Position numbers and translations under genes: made by a program
The notes under the pieces: generated by a model
Told to the model about the DNA's origin: nothing
What the model saw: the letters and a program-made list of their open reading frames with translations, nothing else
Databases searched by the model: none
Source: Folioceros fuciformis
Lineage: Eukaryota > Anthocerotophyta > Anthocerotopsida > Anthocerotales
Reading direction: 5' to 3'
Length of the DNA: 64,000 nucleotides
Assembly (NCBI GenBank): GCA_049999805.1
Contig: JBNGIO010006060.1
Span: 42,069 to 106,068 of the forward strand
In this document: positions 23,480-36,449 of the stretch, in pieces
Layout of the letters: every line of letters starts with the position of its first letter
How positions within the stretch are numbered: the first letter of the stretch is position 1

Positions 23480-24221
23480 GATGATAATCGGCCTGTCAAG
23501 TGAACCCGCCTGTCCTTAGCCTCTGAGAATCAGGCGCCTGAGGGCCCTCAGGCCCTCAGGCCTCAGGTGGTGGGGAGAATCTGACGTAACCGACTCCACG
23601 TTCCCGGTACTGCGCTCTAAATTGGGTGGACGCGGTTGAGGGAGCCAGAATTCCCGACCGAGACACTGGTACCCCTAAACCTACCACATGAATCTTCGAC
23701 TGCCAGACACTGCACTGCCCGAGCAGGCGACGGGCGGGACAGGCAAGACCGGAACAGGACGAGCGGGTACAGGCGAGGACGGGCTTGGGAATAGGCACTG
23801 ACATGAGAGACTACCTTCGACGGCACGGCACAGAGACGGCATCCTCACTGAAAGCCACGCATACGCTGAGCCCCCCAGCGGAATGAAGTAGGCTTCCGCT
23901 CAGCATGCGCCCAAGATTCCAGTTCTTGCCCAGCGAGCCACTGAGCCTGTTTTCTTTTTGTTTGAGCTTACTACACATCAACCCAGTTCGCGCTTTGCCG
24001 TCCCGGCCATGTCCTGGCGGGACAGATGAGGAGCACAGATGCATCTGGTGAGCGACTTTCCCGAGCTCTCCAATGCAAACTGGTGGCAGTCCTATGAGGC
24101 ATGGACATTGAGTCTTCCAAGGCTGCATTCCCACACTCCTTTAAATTTAGAATTCGAGCCATTTCGGACCTCGTCCTTGCAAGCAAAGCGTGTGACAACA
24201 GCGCTGCTGGCAATGCTGATT

Positions 24222-24235
24222 CACATCCGGATGTG
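24222..24235. promoter_or_regulatory. Perfect 14-bp palindrome CACATCCGGATGTG
   Basis: Identical to the site at 14443 and placed at the matching point of spacer copy 3, followed by gttccaagg as in copies 1 and 5. Confidence 0.35.
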
Positions 24236-24604
24236 GTTCCAAGGTTCTCAGGTGGCGGATGGGTGCGGGAGGGAATCAAGCGATGCTGCGAAGAAAGGGA
24301 GGTTGATTCCTGGGTCTGGGCTCGCGCTGAAGAAAACAATCAATTGCGCACTAAAGTAGGAGCAGGAGCAGTCACATCTCAGAGCTTCTTGATTTAAATT
24401 GACAAGCCGGGTGGCCGTAACCAGAACCCGCGCTGCCCAGTGCTGTACACCACTTTAGTTAGAGGCCTGACAACACTCAAGCCTCTGGCTCTGGCAGGGC
24501 CCAGCACGGACAACCGCATTCACTAACCTCCCTTTCAGGCGCACGGCCTCCGCTCAAGTCTGGGGTTTGAGGAAAGGATGAGCTTGAAGGGCGGCAACAA
24601 GACA

Positions 24605-24645
24605 GTATGTATGTATGTATGTCTGTATGTGTGCATGTATGTCCT
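24605..24645. repeat. (GTAT)n-type microsatellite
   Basis: Imperfect tetranucleotide run of gtat/gtct/gtgc units within spacer copy 3. Confidence 0.9.
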
Positions 24646-25760
24646 TACGCACAGATGTACTCTGTCCAAGAGTCCTGACCCTGGCCCTGGAAAATTGCCC
24701 TGAACACTTGGAGTTGCATGCATGACCCTGGACGACAGGTGACGCTCAGGCAGGCCCAGCCTACCTGCTGCACTTTGCCTGGAGACTTCAACACCAGCTG
24801 ACACTTGCAAGTCGCAACTTGCCATTGTAATGTATGTACATACCTGCTCCTCTCCGTAGATCCGGACTTCCTGCGCATGCCGAGGTGCTGATAACTCACT
24901 GTGTCTCCCATGCTCGGACACCGGTTTAGCAGAACGTGTCATCCCCCATCCCTGGTGGTGCCCTCTACCTGTCTGTGGAGCAGGCGCGGCTAGGTCAGAC
25001 CGGGAAATTCACGGCCCAGGCTAGGGGAGGGCTACGCATTGCTGCTACGAGTCGTGACTTCGATTAGTATTAATAAAGCAGACGGTCATTAGCCACTAAC
25101 AGCAGTTAATATCGGAAGTTAACACGAGAAAGTAGCTTCAAGCACGGGGCAGTTCATGGCTTTCTACAGAAGACATGGTTGGAGGGCTTTCCGTCACCAG
25201 CGAGACGTCTAAATCTGCCCTTCCAGCTTGACGTTACTTGAGGAACATAACATGGTGTGTATGATCCATCAACAAAAAGCAACTCTCAACAATATTATCG
25301 AACCAGTTGCACCGTTATCTAATCAACAGCACTTTATGCCCTTTCACATGCCTTTATGATTCAGCGCTGTCACTCTTGCACCTGACGGCTCCACTTCAGA
25401 ATTTAGATTGAGCATTCTGCAATGATCAGTTGTCCCTAATGTGGGGCCTGCCTCATACGCGAAGGGAGGAAAGACTCAGTGATTATTAGAGTTAAGGCAA
25501 TCCAGTACTACCCGCTGAAGCCTACAGACTGTGCAGCCATTCATGCGAGGTCACAAACAAACAGACACTATGGATTAACACAAACTCGTGGAAATAGATT
25601 CGAAGTAGGGATCCTACATGCCCTCTTCATGAAAATGTGTAGCAGCACAAACGTCACCACGCCATGGAAATAAGCTCCTTCAGCCCAGCCGTGGAAAGAA
25701 GCTCAGTAAGTCCAGCAATGGAAACAATCTCAGTCAGACTAGCCTTCTACGTACCTCAGA

Positions 25761-26165
25761 CTACCCGCGACGCTGCTTAGAACCACCCTGTGACTGGCTG
25801 GATCTGGCTGCCCCTGCCAGCGAGCCCTGAAGACGTAGTTGGTTGCCAGAACGACGAGGTACGTCATTCGGACGGAACACGGATACCAAGGTCGATCCGG
25901 GGAGGATCGGAACCCGATCAGAAGCCGTCGTGGGCGGCGGACCCGGGGCAGAAGTTGCAGTTAGAGCTAGCTGTGCTTCACCAGAAGAACTGTGGGCCAA
26001 CAGAATCAGCTGCCCCAGGATCAAGAGCCTGATATCTACACCTGCCCTTTCCACCGTTTCCACAGGCACCAGACAACGCAATGGTAGCGGTGCAGAAGAC
26101 TCTGGCTCCGGATCCACACAAGGAAGAGACGGGCGTGGCGTTTGTTCATCTTTCCCCCTCCTCAT
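25761..26165 (-). CDS. Partner gene P3, unrecognised protein, single coding exon
   Basis: A 405-nt open frame (134 aa) starts at the ATG just after an acceptor (cttgtctcacag) that matches those of P1, P2, P4 and P5. It begins MRRGKDEQTPRPSLPC. The segment SAPGPPPTTASDRVP aligns with the DAPPTT segment of exon 2 in P1 and P5. It is reached here without an intron, so the intron of the other copies may have been lost, or the frame may be fortuitous. No domain is recognised. It lies upstream of gene B in the same orientation. Confidence is lower because it is short and shows only patchy similarity. Confidence 0.4.
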   Translation of the reverse strand: MRRGKDEQTPRPSLPCVDPEPESSAPLPLRCLVPVETVERAGVDIRLLILGQLILLAHSSSGEAQLALTATSAPGPPPTTASDRVPILPGSTLVSVFRPNDVPRRSGNQLRLQGSLAGAARSSQSQGGSKQRRG

Positions 26166-26529
26166 GGCTATTGGCTAGCCTGTGAGACAAGCCGATCGTG
26201 GTCATGAGCACGCAAATTACCAAGCGCTCAGTTTCACAAGCGCAAACACAAGCAAGGCATACGTTGCACAGCGAGCACAACATCCTTGGAGCTCAGGCCA
26301 CAAGGATCGAAATGCCATCGCTCTGCAAAGTACGAGGATTTAACGCATTGCAACCAGGCCGAATGGGAAGGCGGGGAAGAAGCTCGGCAGCGAGCAAGGC
26401 GTTTGCAAACTCCAAGATACTCTTTACCTGCGATATCTGTTAGCGCAGTAGTGGCGCCGGCGCCTGGCTCCTTTGTGCTGGACGTTCCTCTGCTACCGTC
26501 GTGAAGAAGCTGTCCTTGCTGTCTCTCCG

Positions 26530-29500
26530 ACCACCAGGTCAGCTAGCTCTCCCGCCTTCTTTCCCATTTAGGTCTGTTGTGTCACAGCAAACCCAGAAAC
26601 CGGGGTAACACGGAGACTAATGATTTAACTTGTCCCACCTAACCCGGGTGAAGGCTGTTCCCGGCTGCCAGGATGTTTAGGCTTTCTATGTACATATTTG
26701 GTAGTTATTTGAGCTTTCTATGCCTCTCGCAAGCTATTTCATCTCTGAAAAAAATATTTGAATTCTTTTCAGCGTGGTTTGTGTTCTGGTTTCACAGCAA
26801 GTCTCCATAGCTGTACGCAGGGCCCTCTTTACCGCTTTTTTCTTCACTCGGCCTTACCACCTTGCTCCCCCAAAGAAAACTCACATGCTGGAGGGAGACC
26901 ATGCTAGAGGCTGATTTCACTTCTTAAGCTGTTGGGAATGCCATTGTAAAGCTCTAGCACATTGGATATGGCCCCACATGCGAACGTAGGTGCATTCTTC
27001 ATAATGAGGATTTGTAAGGGGGGTGGTGCATACATGATAATTTGCTATTATGAGGAACTCAAACTCCATATTCTTAGGCCAATTGTTGCATGAGATCCTC
27101 ATCTCCTGTCCACACTCCAAGCCTCTTTGCATCGCAGGGAGGGTCAATGGTTTGAATGTGGATTGCCTAGCCCCACTAAGACCATTCTAAAAAACATGAT
27201 TAAAAATTATAGTGACTTGTATAACGTCAAACATGAGAAATTTACAAAGGGGGAATGTCATGATCCTCTTAGGAAGGGGGTAGACCTTCTTGATGAAAAA
27301 GACACCCTTCTTGAAATAGAAAAAATGAATGGTGCTTGTTAATCACATACCCTCTTCCTTGCCTACGAAAAGAGTGAAACATGAATTAGATGAAAACTAG
27401 TTAGCATGCAACGTAGGGAGAGGGCGCCAGCCGAAAGGACATGCATATTGCAACACCTTGCTTCACTGACACACATTATAGACCATTTTGGATCACAAGG
27501 GTTCTTGAAGTGAAGCTAAAGGCGCAGAGGCCAATCTTTGTTAGTGTAGTGATACAAGACAGAGCACACTAATGGATTCGAGGGGAAGTATGTCAAGGAA
27601 TACGTCGTGTGAGGGAGGGTGATTGACGAACGAGGGCGTTCTAGGCCGCATGGGTGGAAATCTGTTTACCCTAAAAATGTACAAGAAATATATTTGAATG
27701 ATATAATTATCTTGTACTATGGTTTCAACTTAACCGCATGGAAACACTTATATGCAGCGGACAAGACGGCCATTAGAGACAAACTGATTGCCTCGTGTGG
27801 GTGCATCGAGCCACCAAGGAGATGGGTTGCGATGATAGTGAAGATAACAATGATGGTGATGTTTACATAGACAATGTATGATGATGTTCTGGATGAAGTC
27901 GTCAATGATGCTTGCGAGCTATAGTTCAAAAATTAGGTCATAGGTAGTAGTAAACAAAAATTGTCCTGTCCCTGTGAACCGTTGAGAAAGGGTTGGGATT
28001 TACATGTTTTCATCTACTTTGCTGTAATCCATTGTGAAAGAAAGCATCCATAGTAGGCAACACTCGCCTTGTGAAAAAGATAAACCCATCTGTATAACAA
28101 GGTAGTCACCATATGCGATATGGCTGACCATTGTTATTGTCTACCAATACACCATGGGGGTACGTACATATCAACACAAGCAGTATGATTAGATGCTAAA
28201 GGCAATGGATGTCGGGCGGCACCCACGCAATGTCTCGGGCCTAAAGATTCCTAGTGTTGAACGTGTATGTGATCTAGTGGTACGTAACCTTGTAAGTGCT
28301 TTCAGAAACCTTTCCCTTCAACATGTGATACATATCCCCAACGTTGATGTTGGGCTTCACCATCGTTCCCCCTTAATGAAGAAGATATTGTGAAGGTGAT
28401 AGTGGGACATTAGAGGCAATTGTAACACAGCTCTCATCACTCACGCTCACTCAAAACCCAGACGGAAAGAAAGGAAGGAGCGGCTTACATGGTTTGGCTC
28501 ATGGGCTCAAAACAAGGAGATTGATGCATTTCTTACAAATCATCGACCATGCATGCAGACACCGGGCTATGAGAATGGTAGGATTGGCTAGCACACTGAC
28601 CTTGTTTTCCGGCGTTCATTTCTGACAAAGGTTTAAAAAAGCCCTAGCTAACATCATCGTTGACCTCAATACAAGAATATTGTACATTTGCCACCCTTCA
28701 TGTATATTCCTCCCCTTGCAAATTTCTCTTGTTGTCATAGGTGTTTATCATTGGAATTAATAAGAGAAAAGGTGTGCCACCTTTTCTAAAGAGCGACCAC
28801 ACACCACCTTTTCCAAAGAGCACTAGTGTGTTGAGACTCTTCAGAGCAAAAGTTCTACTCATGAATGCATTTTAAGCAAATACAAATGAATCTTATCTTT
28901 GGCTTATCTAACCTTTTTTTTTTGCGAAGAAAAAAATTCATGTTAAAAGAACAGCTCAAGGCTGCAGTAGGGATTGCCAAGGAACAACATTAGTAATTGG
29001 ATTATGAGTTAGTGCTTAAAGCTAGCTGTAGACTGAAAGAAAAAAACTACTCTTAACCTATACTAGTATCTGAGATGTACCCCACCTCCGGAGTGGGGGG
29101 AAAGACTTTACCTGCCCCACGGACAAGAGTGATTCCACTGTCTACTATGCCCAAGAAAGCCAGCTGATTTCCACTCTTTCCACTTGAACTTGTTAGGAGC
29201 AAAGGCACGAATGTTGTCAGCAACCACTAGAGCTTGTTCCCAAATATGCTGTAGGATTTGGAGAGTGGGCCGTAGGGTTTTGTGCGAAAGAAAAAACAAA
29301 AGAAGGGTTTAAGGAGAGACCCGACTTATTTCAGACGCTATTAGTTCTTCCTCTGACACACATTCTATCAAATTCTCTATGAGGTTGCACTTTTGCACCT
29401 TGCTAAGTGTCACAATATGGTCATCTTCTCTAGTTTATCTCGTTAGCCTGACAGCTCTAGCAATTCCTTTCTTAGCAATGAGGGACTTTTCTCTAGTATG

Positions 29501-31690
29501 CTAGACTATGTTATCGGTGATGTTCATCTCGTTTCAGGCATTTCCATGTTGAATACCTTTGACTTAGACTACATGGAGTCTGTGGGCGAGCAGGTATGGT
29601 ACCCCTACTAGACACTGCTCACATGTATCGTGGCCACATCAATCCCACAGTCGTTGTAGGCTTCCTTGGAATCGCTCCCTTCGAGCCCGGTGGTCAGCTT
29701 CCCCCAACTACGTCTATTGTTCACCTATGACAGTCATCACTCTCAATCACATACCACCTACCAATCCTACAACACATCCAGTCAGTAGGAGGACACCATT
29801 CACTCAGCTAGAAGGACCCTAATACACTCCCTACCGACTTCTACCTCCCTACACTAAATACCCCTTGTTCAACAAGACACCCTACGACACCTTTCTTAAC
29901 CCAACAATCTAGCTGCTCTTCGCACTACATCCAACAACCAACAAGTTTTTCCTTGGGCTGGTTGCTGTGTGCTTGCACCTGTTAGTGAGAACTTCCAAGG
30001 AGTCTTTCCCTAAAGTCTACCCTCAAGCCAATAGTCTCGTAGGTATTGCCACACACCTATGGCAAATCAACTCGCACAACAACCATTCACAAGAGAAGCA
30101 ACTTGCAAGGGTGCCCATGGAAGAATTTCAGCCCTCTGCCAAGCACTACGACCACTACAACTGTAGCCACAACTAGGCGTTGTGTTGGCACACGACCGGC
30201 AATGAAATCCCTATGCTTAGTTGAGCATGAGAACTCACCATGAGAAGAGTGCAAAATTGTGGTGGTTCATTTCTTTGTGTAGCCCCTTCTTATAGGAGAG
30301 ATTGACACATGAACCCTCCCCTACATATACCTAGGTGGTGGGCTACCCTCCTCTCACACTAGCCACCACCAACTTTAACTACGCATACCTACCAAGAGAC
30401 TAAGACCTACCAATAATTGCCAAGGGAGTGCGCCCCGCTGAAAATTGGGATAGTGAGCTCCGCCATAGAAGATTCTTAGACCCCCCCTTCCAAAAGGGAG
30501 TGGCTAGGACTAATCCTGAAGGCAAGTAGAGTCAGTGGGCTGAGTCGCTAGGCCCCCTTCATTATTGGAATCCGTCTTCTCTTAGGTCTGCCAGCTTCCA
30601 TCATACCTTTTTCTGCATGAACCTCTTGGGACATCCCTTCATTACCACCTACTGGTCTACTTGTTTTGACCCTTTGGAAAAACCATTGCATCATATTTTT
30701 ATTCCCCTTGCTCTAGAGGCCAAGGACTTCTCAAGACTTATCAAAACTTGCACAAAGGCTTATCATAGTCACAAGAATAAGTTTCTCCCTCTTTCTTTGG
30801 TGCTGGCCTTTTTTTGGCAGCATGCTTATGGACGTGACAAAAAGCTTTGGCAAACACGATTTACCAAGGAAAGAGTTTTAGTGGATGTGGTTTATGCGGC
30901 AAAAGAGCTTTGGTGAATGCAGTTTATGTGGCAAAGAGCTTTGGTGAACGTAGTTTGTGTGGCGAAAGAGCTCAAGTGAATGCAGTTGAAAGGTCGTCCC
31001 ACCAGAGCAAGTTTTGTGGCATCAACAATTTCAGTGGCATCAATAGGTCCAAATCCAAGTATGCTGTGTATCATATCCAACCATGATATTCTAAGGGTTG
31101 TAGGTACTGAGGTGGTATTCATAGGGGCTAGTCCCTTCTTTTTCTTTCAGACCTCTTCGGATCTCTTTTTCTTCTTGTTTGAGGTAGATGGGGATCTCCA
31201 TCTCTTTTAAATAAGTTACACAAAGTGCTTTAGAGCATTACATACTACCGCATGACACACATATGGATGTGGACTAACCAATATATGTATCGAGACAAAT
31301 AACAATTAAAAATCGCTGTATAGTAAAGGTTGACAATGGTAGTCTAAGATGGTCATCTACGGATATCAGCCAGCATGCATCTACGTACTCAAACTTAAAC
31401 GCCAAAACAAAAATGGACTTACACCACGATGAACCTTTAGAGGTTCCAACACTCTCTCACAACGGTAACACGCGCAGGTCATACTGGCCAGGATACAAGG
31501 AAAATCAGTACTCGAAGATCGCGACTAAGTAAAGACTAACACAACCCTTGTTTAAGAGCGTCGTCCACATGTATCAGCCTGCATGCACCTACGTACCAAG
31601 GTTCGAAGGTGAGATCTCAATCTCGTTACGTAGGTCCATCCTACACGAGATCCTCTACTTTTCTAGAATAATGAGGGTAGACTTGCATTT
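26530..31690. other. 5-kb block without recognised genes
   Basis: This block follows P3 and occupies the position where the AP2 exons of gene C should be. Open frames of 60-99 codons (27127-27342, 27619-27870, 28193-28393, 30617-30916) have protein-like composition, but I recognise none. Near 30880-30985 a roughly 36-bp motif (ggcaaaagagctttggtgaatgcagtttatgt) is repeated three times. It may be an inserted and decayed mobile element, but no terminal repeats or transposase motifs were seen. Confidence 0.4.
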
Positions 31691-31700
31691 GAGGCAGACG

Positions 31701-33530
31701 AACTTAGCTCTAGTGTCCCTCAATTAAGCCATCTCCGGACGATCGTGAAGCCTGCGCACATTGTTGACGAGCATAAGAACCTTGGAACAAGCAGGCGCGG
31801 AGGCACACGTTACAAGAAGCTTAACGCTGGTGCTAGTCTAGAGGCTTACGTACCGGTGTCTTCATAACGTCGATCCATCTTATCTGCTGATTTCCCAGGT
31901 TGGCGAGAGCTGAGGATCTAGACTCAAAATACTGTGGCCTCTGCCAACATTACCGTGGCATCTGCCATCGGCCATATCTTCCTACTGATACTGTGACATC
32001 TGGCCATATCATCCCCGTTATTGTGTCCCCTATGACCCTTCTTCCAGCTGAGGAGCATGATTGCGCCACACAATTGGACCCAATATTCCCCCACTGTCAG
32101 GCTCGCAAGAGAGAAAAAAAGGGTAGGTGAGGGGGGGTGTAGCGTCGTCCTTATTGCTGTTGTTAGCCCCTGCCTGCAAGCATTCAATTAAGCATCAAAT
32201 GACGATGCGCACATGGGGGACTGAACAAGTGAATCCGGTTAAAAATTGGTCGTCAAGGCAAACTTTATTTTATTATGAGGACAGAGTCTTCCAAAGCAAG
32301 CTGCAGTGAAGATGCATTGTCATGAATTGTTAGCCATTTCAGGACAGGCTATTGAGCTCTAAGTTAGAGGTAAGCTTAGGCAAATGTGCAGCGAAAAGTG
32401 TGCTGCGTAACGCCAGGTGTGAGTTCACAAACCTTCCTAATGCCATTGCCCGCTTGCTAACGCTTCCTCTTGCGACCGGGGTCTGCTGGTGATCCTCCTT
32501 CAACGGACTTTGGACCACTCCTTTCAGGGCGCCCGGAATACCTTCCGCCTGGGAAATGCCCATGGGAGCTGCTTCTCCTCACTGCGCAGGTTGAGCAGAC
32601 GTCCAGCAAGCAATCATGCCTTCAAGTGAAATGAAAATCCCAAGTCGCTTGAAATTCGCAGGATGAGAGGCAGCAGACATAGCAGGCTTTACCTGGAGCA
32701 GCAGCTGGAGGCGGGGGACCCGCTGTGGGGTGAATCCACTGTATCTGCCTCGGCGGAAATGTGGGAGGTAAGTGCCTCGGCTGAAATGTGGGAGGTAAGG
32801 GCCTGGGCGGAAATGTGGGAGGTAAGTGTCTCGGCGGAAATGTAGGTAATATGTGACTCGGCGGACAGGTGGGTGGTCCGTGCCTTGGCGGATATGTGGG
32901 TGGAACGGGCCCGACAGGAAGGTATGGCTGTGCAAGAGCGTGTGGAACAAAGGGAAGTCCAAGGGGATGTGCTCTTGGTCCATGCAGCGGTCTGCCATTG
33001 GGCGCAGGAAAGGAAATCGGAGGACCGGACAGAGTGGGGGGTTGGGGATGCACAAGCATAGGTCTAGGATCAGGCACAGCCATAGGCGCAGGCCCAAGTA
33101 AAGACGGAAGAGTTTGCGGTTGCAGAGGCAGAGAGAATGGCGGACGATGAGGCATCCGCACATCCAGGGGCAGAGGGCCACGCACAGGCTGTGGAGGACG
33201 AGCAGGGGGAGCCCTGGGCAGAAAAGGGCGAGCAAAAACTGGCGCCCGACCTTCATTTGTGTTTCGCGTACCTTGGTGGGATATCCTGTCCTTTCTGATC
33301 AGCTGCCGCACGCCCCGAGGTCGGGTGAGCACCATTGCCGCTCCAGGCTCCCTTCCAGACTCCCGTCCAGCCTCCCAAGCAGCAATGCGGCTATCGTTTT
33401 CGTCGGGAGTCAAATTCAGGTCCACTGCGATGTGGAGCCGGGGTGATGCCTTCGCCACAGAACCAGCTTCAACCGAAGGAAGCTTCACCTCGCCACGCCC
33501 CGGGGTTCGTGACGGACTGCTTTGAGCCAT
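31701..33530 (-). pseudogene. AP2-like gene C: exons 1-4 only, premature stop, AP2 domains missing
   Basis: Exon 1 (33530-32693) is intact and keeps donor, phase and the EAR motif DLNLTP at residues 37-42. It has an expanded proline-rich region with PPTFPPRHL-type repeats. Exon 2 (32581-32433) aligns to GGGSP...RKRK of gene B but hits TAG at 32457-32459. If translated this ends a 320-aa protein. Exon 3 (about 32173-31851) is recognisable by its acceptor and its gtacgt donor but has several stops. Exon 4 relic (about 31752-31701) begins GCTTCACGATCGTCC like GCTCCAAGCTCGTCC in B and also has a stop. No trace of the AP2 exons was found to the left. It is either a pseudogene or a truncated EAR-only protein. 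Confidence 0.7.
32735..32880 (-). repeat. 27-bp in-frame repeats in exon 1 of gene C
   Basis: Five to six 27-bp copies encode the nonapeptide HLPPTFPPR and variants. Frame and period are kept. The tract is absent from A and B, so it is another copy-specific repeat expansion within this family. Confidence 0.85.
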
Positions 33531-33839
33531 CGTCCCCCTGTGTAGATATCAGGAACTGCAGGCAGCCCAACAGTGCTGTTAGCGATCGCAATCGCAGCAT
33601 CCTCCGCAGAATAGCTATATTCACGAGCAATGAACAACGAAAGCAGTACCTGGCAGCACTCCCAAGCGGTAGCGTTCACGAACGTCAGATCTGGAATGCT
33701 GTGCTACAACGAGAATGGGAAGGAGCTTGAATCAGAGCTCGAGGAGAGCGCGAGGGGACAGCAAGGAAGGAGACATGTCGAAGAGTGAGCTGAGAGGAGA
33801 AAGGGGAGAGAGGAAAGAAGGTAGGTTCACACCCTAATT

Positions 33840-34870
33840 CTTTTTACCGGTTACTGTGAACCCCAACATGGTCTGGACATTTCTGGTCTCTGTGACTCTA
33901 CGGGAAGTACATCTCACATCTCCTGTGTCCATTGCACTCGGCTTTGGGTGGTTTTCGAGCAACCGGCAGCGACAACGAGTTTGTCTGCACTGTGATGCGC
34001 CTCGGTGTTCTAGGGGGGCTCCCCCTGACCACACAGAGACACTGGGGCGATTTACTGCAAGCATATCGGGTCTTCCAGACAATGCCGTGCCGTCGACGGG
34101 CATGGACTGGCACGAGCGGAACAGGCCGGATTTGAGAACAGCGCCAACAGGGACATTGAAGCTCCAACGGCAGTGCAAATGATTCCAGTTCGTCCCCAGA
34201 GTGCCACTGAGCTGGTCTTTTCACTACACACCAAGACCCGCTCGCGCATTACCGTCCCGTGACATCCTATCCACTCCGTGTAGTGACCTCGGAATCAACG
34301 AGCTCAATCCCAGGCTTCCCCACGCAAAGGTTCTGACTGGTGAGCAGTCTTCCCCGTCTCTTCTAAGAAGACTGGCATACCGCATATATATGTGGGTAGT
34401 TATGTACATACATGGACAGAGCGGCTCCCAAGAGCCCCACTTCCAACGCCTTCAAGTCTAGCATTCCAGCCATTAATTTGTGGCCTCGTCCTTGAGTTCA
34501 GGAACGTGAGAACATTGTTGCTGAAAAAATGCGAGTTCATAACCGGATGTCCCTTAACATTCGTCCATGATCAGTTGTCACTCTTGCAGCTTGTGGTTCC
34601 AGCCCGAAACTGGCATTTATGCAGTGCGAAATGCTCAGTTGTCTCCAATGTTGTGGCCCTACGTTCCGGAGGGATCAGCTTCAGTGATCAATTTCAGAGT
34701 TAAACTGCAACCCAGAACCAGCCCTTGGAAACTGCAGACTGCGAAGGCCTTCATGCCGAGGTCACAATTGAGCAACCACCACAGATCCAGGCAAACACTT
34801 CCAAAGCAGGGACCACATATGTTTTCTTGAAAAGGTGTGGCAGCGCTAGCCCCCACAGCAGGTCATAAAA
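33840..34870. repeat. Cluster spacer, copy 4 (shortened)
   Basis: Half the length of the other spacers. It keeps fragments of the landmark order, including cataaccggatgtc at 34538-34551, a decayed form of the palindrome. The gagccccgcgctgc block is not seen. It lies between the leader of C and partner P4. Confidence 0.5.
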
Positions 34871-34930
34871 ACAAACTCAGTGGGCTATAGGCATGTACCT
34901 CCAAAACTTTCTTGTGCTGCCCGAGGCTGC

Positions 34931-35625
34931 TTACTCCGCGTCGAAGCTGCCTGCACCGATCCAACGAGGTGCGTCGCGTCTTCGTGGGAGCCATGGTTCC
35001 AAGGTTGACGGCGATCCCGGCAAGAAAGATGGACCGGATCCGCTGGCCGGATCCGGATCACGTGTGCCATCATCCTTTGCCGCACGGTCATCCTCACCCG
35101 GATCCGGATCACCTGCGCCGTCATCCTCTTCAGCAGGGCCATCCTCACCCGGATCCAGAATCGGAACGAGAACAGTTGTGGGCGGGGAGTCCGGGGCCGG
35201 ATCGTTATCAGAATCCTGTGGTCCAACAGAAGCAAACGGAAGATCATGGCCAGGCCAGCAAAGGTGGCTGGAGGTAGTATTACCGCTGCGACACTCCGCA
35301 GAAATGCCAGGGGAAACCAAAGCAATCTTACCTCTGGGGACGAGCTCGCGCCCGTCAAGAACATGCTGTGGAACAATTTTACAACGTCGAGATTAGCATA
35401 CGCCCGCAACCGCCCTTGTGCAACCGGTGCTTCTTTCACCGCGGTACCTTCGCCGTCCGGTACCTTCTCCTCCGGTATCTTCTCCTCCGGTGCCTTCTCC
35501 TCGGGTACTGGTCGCTCCTCATCCGGCAGAATCCGAATGCTGGTGGTAAACGTCCTTGGCAGTTTCCCTCGCCTCAGTCGCCGCTGTCGTTCAAACCAGA
35601 GTCGTGTAGCTTTCCTCCTTATCAT
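34931..35625 (-). CDS. Partner gene P4, unrecognised acidic/proline-rich protein
   Basis: Two exons, 35625-35332 and 35215-34931 (phase 0, GT-AG), give 192 aa. The ATG follows a cttgtttcccag acceptor as in the sister genes. Exon 1 starts basic (MIRRKATRLWFERQRRLRRG) and then has an EEKAPEEKIPEEKVP tract from 15-bp tandem repeats. It ends LFHSMFLTGASSSPE. Exon 2 begins DSDNDPAPDSPPTT, the segment shared with P1 and P5. It continues with Asp/Pro/Gly repeats (DPDPGEDD) and a basic end. A basic head and an acidic tail without a known fold suggest a disordered protein. It lies upstream of gene C. Confidence 0.5.
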
Positions 35626-36229
35626 GACAGCTCGCCTGGGAAACAAGCCGAGGTCACGAGTACGCAAATTTCCAAGCTCTCAATCTCGCGAGCGCAAACA
35701 CAGCTGGAACAGACGGTGCAAGGCATGCTCACATGTGCGGAACAACCCTGGAACTCGAACCACACACGGCAGGATGAGAGCCCAGCGCCATGGCTCGTCA
35801 GAGTAGGAGGAATGGGCAACACATCGCTACCAAACCAAGGTCGGAGGCGCGGAGGTAGCGAACAAGGTGTTTGCAACTTCGCCTGCAGTCAGCAAGCACC
35901 CTTGCAGGCGGAATGCAGTGTCAAGAAGAGTGCAGAGCAGCGGCTTCTAGCCTGCGCACTCCAGCTCCCCACGTTGGCAAAGAACTCTGCTGCTGTCCGT
36001 GCTGTCGCTGCCTCCACCAGCTCAGCTCTGCCCTTACTTCGTCTCTTTGATGACAGACCAAAAACCCCAGAACCCTCCATTGTCGGAGTGTCGTTGAGCC
36101 GTACGGGGAGCCGTCCTCTCTGACACATGTCAGCCTTCTACCCCCGCGGACTGCAAAGCTGTTTTCTACGCATCCTCCTGGGGCATCCATCCTGGGTACG
36201 TGTGTTTTCACCAACGACAGCATAGTAGA

Positions 36230-36449
36230 AAGCTATCTATTTTATTTTTATTTTGATATCAGTATGCAATACCTATTAGAATACATACTTAAGATCTTTT
36301 ACAATTATTGAATAACACTCAAGTGTTATTTGTAACTAACAAACAATCTCAGCAAACATATGTATATGTAATTACTTATGTTCTCGCTAAAAAAGCTACA
36401 TATACTCTATATAACATCAATAACCTATGCCAATTGTTAACTCGAAGGA
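36230..36449. other. AT-rich spacer
   Basis: AT-rich, nothing recognised. Confidence 0.4.

Larger units (their letters stand above)
23480..25640. repeat. Cluster spacer, copy 3
   Basis: Carries the landmarks in order: ggtactgcgc, a diverged gggcccttaa segment, the perfect palindrome at 24222-24235, gtaaccagaacccgcgctgc and gttgcatgcatgaccctgga (24711-24730). Gene B lies on one side and P3 on the other, as in unit 1. A (gtat)n microsatellite is inserted at 24605-24645. Confidence 0.7.
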
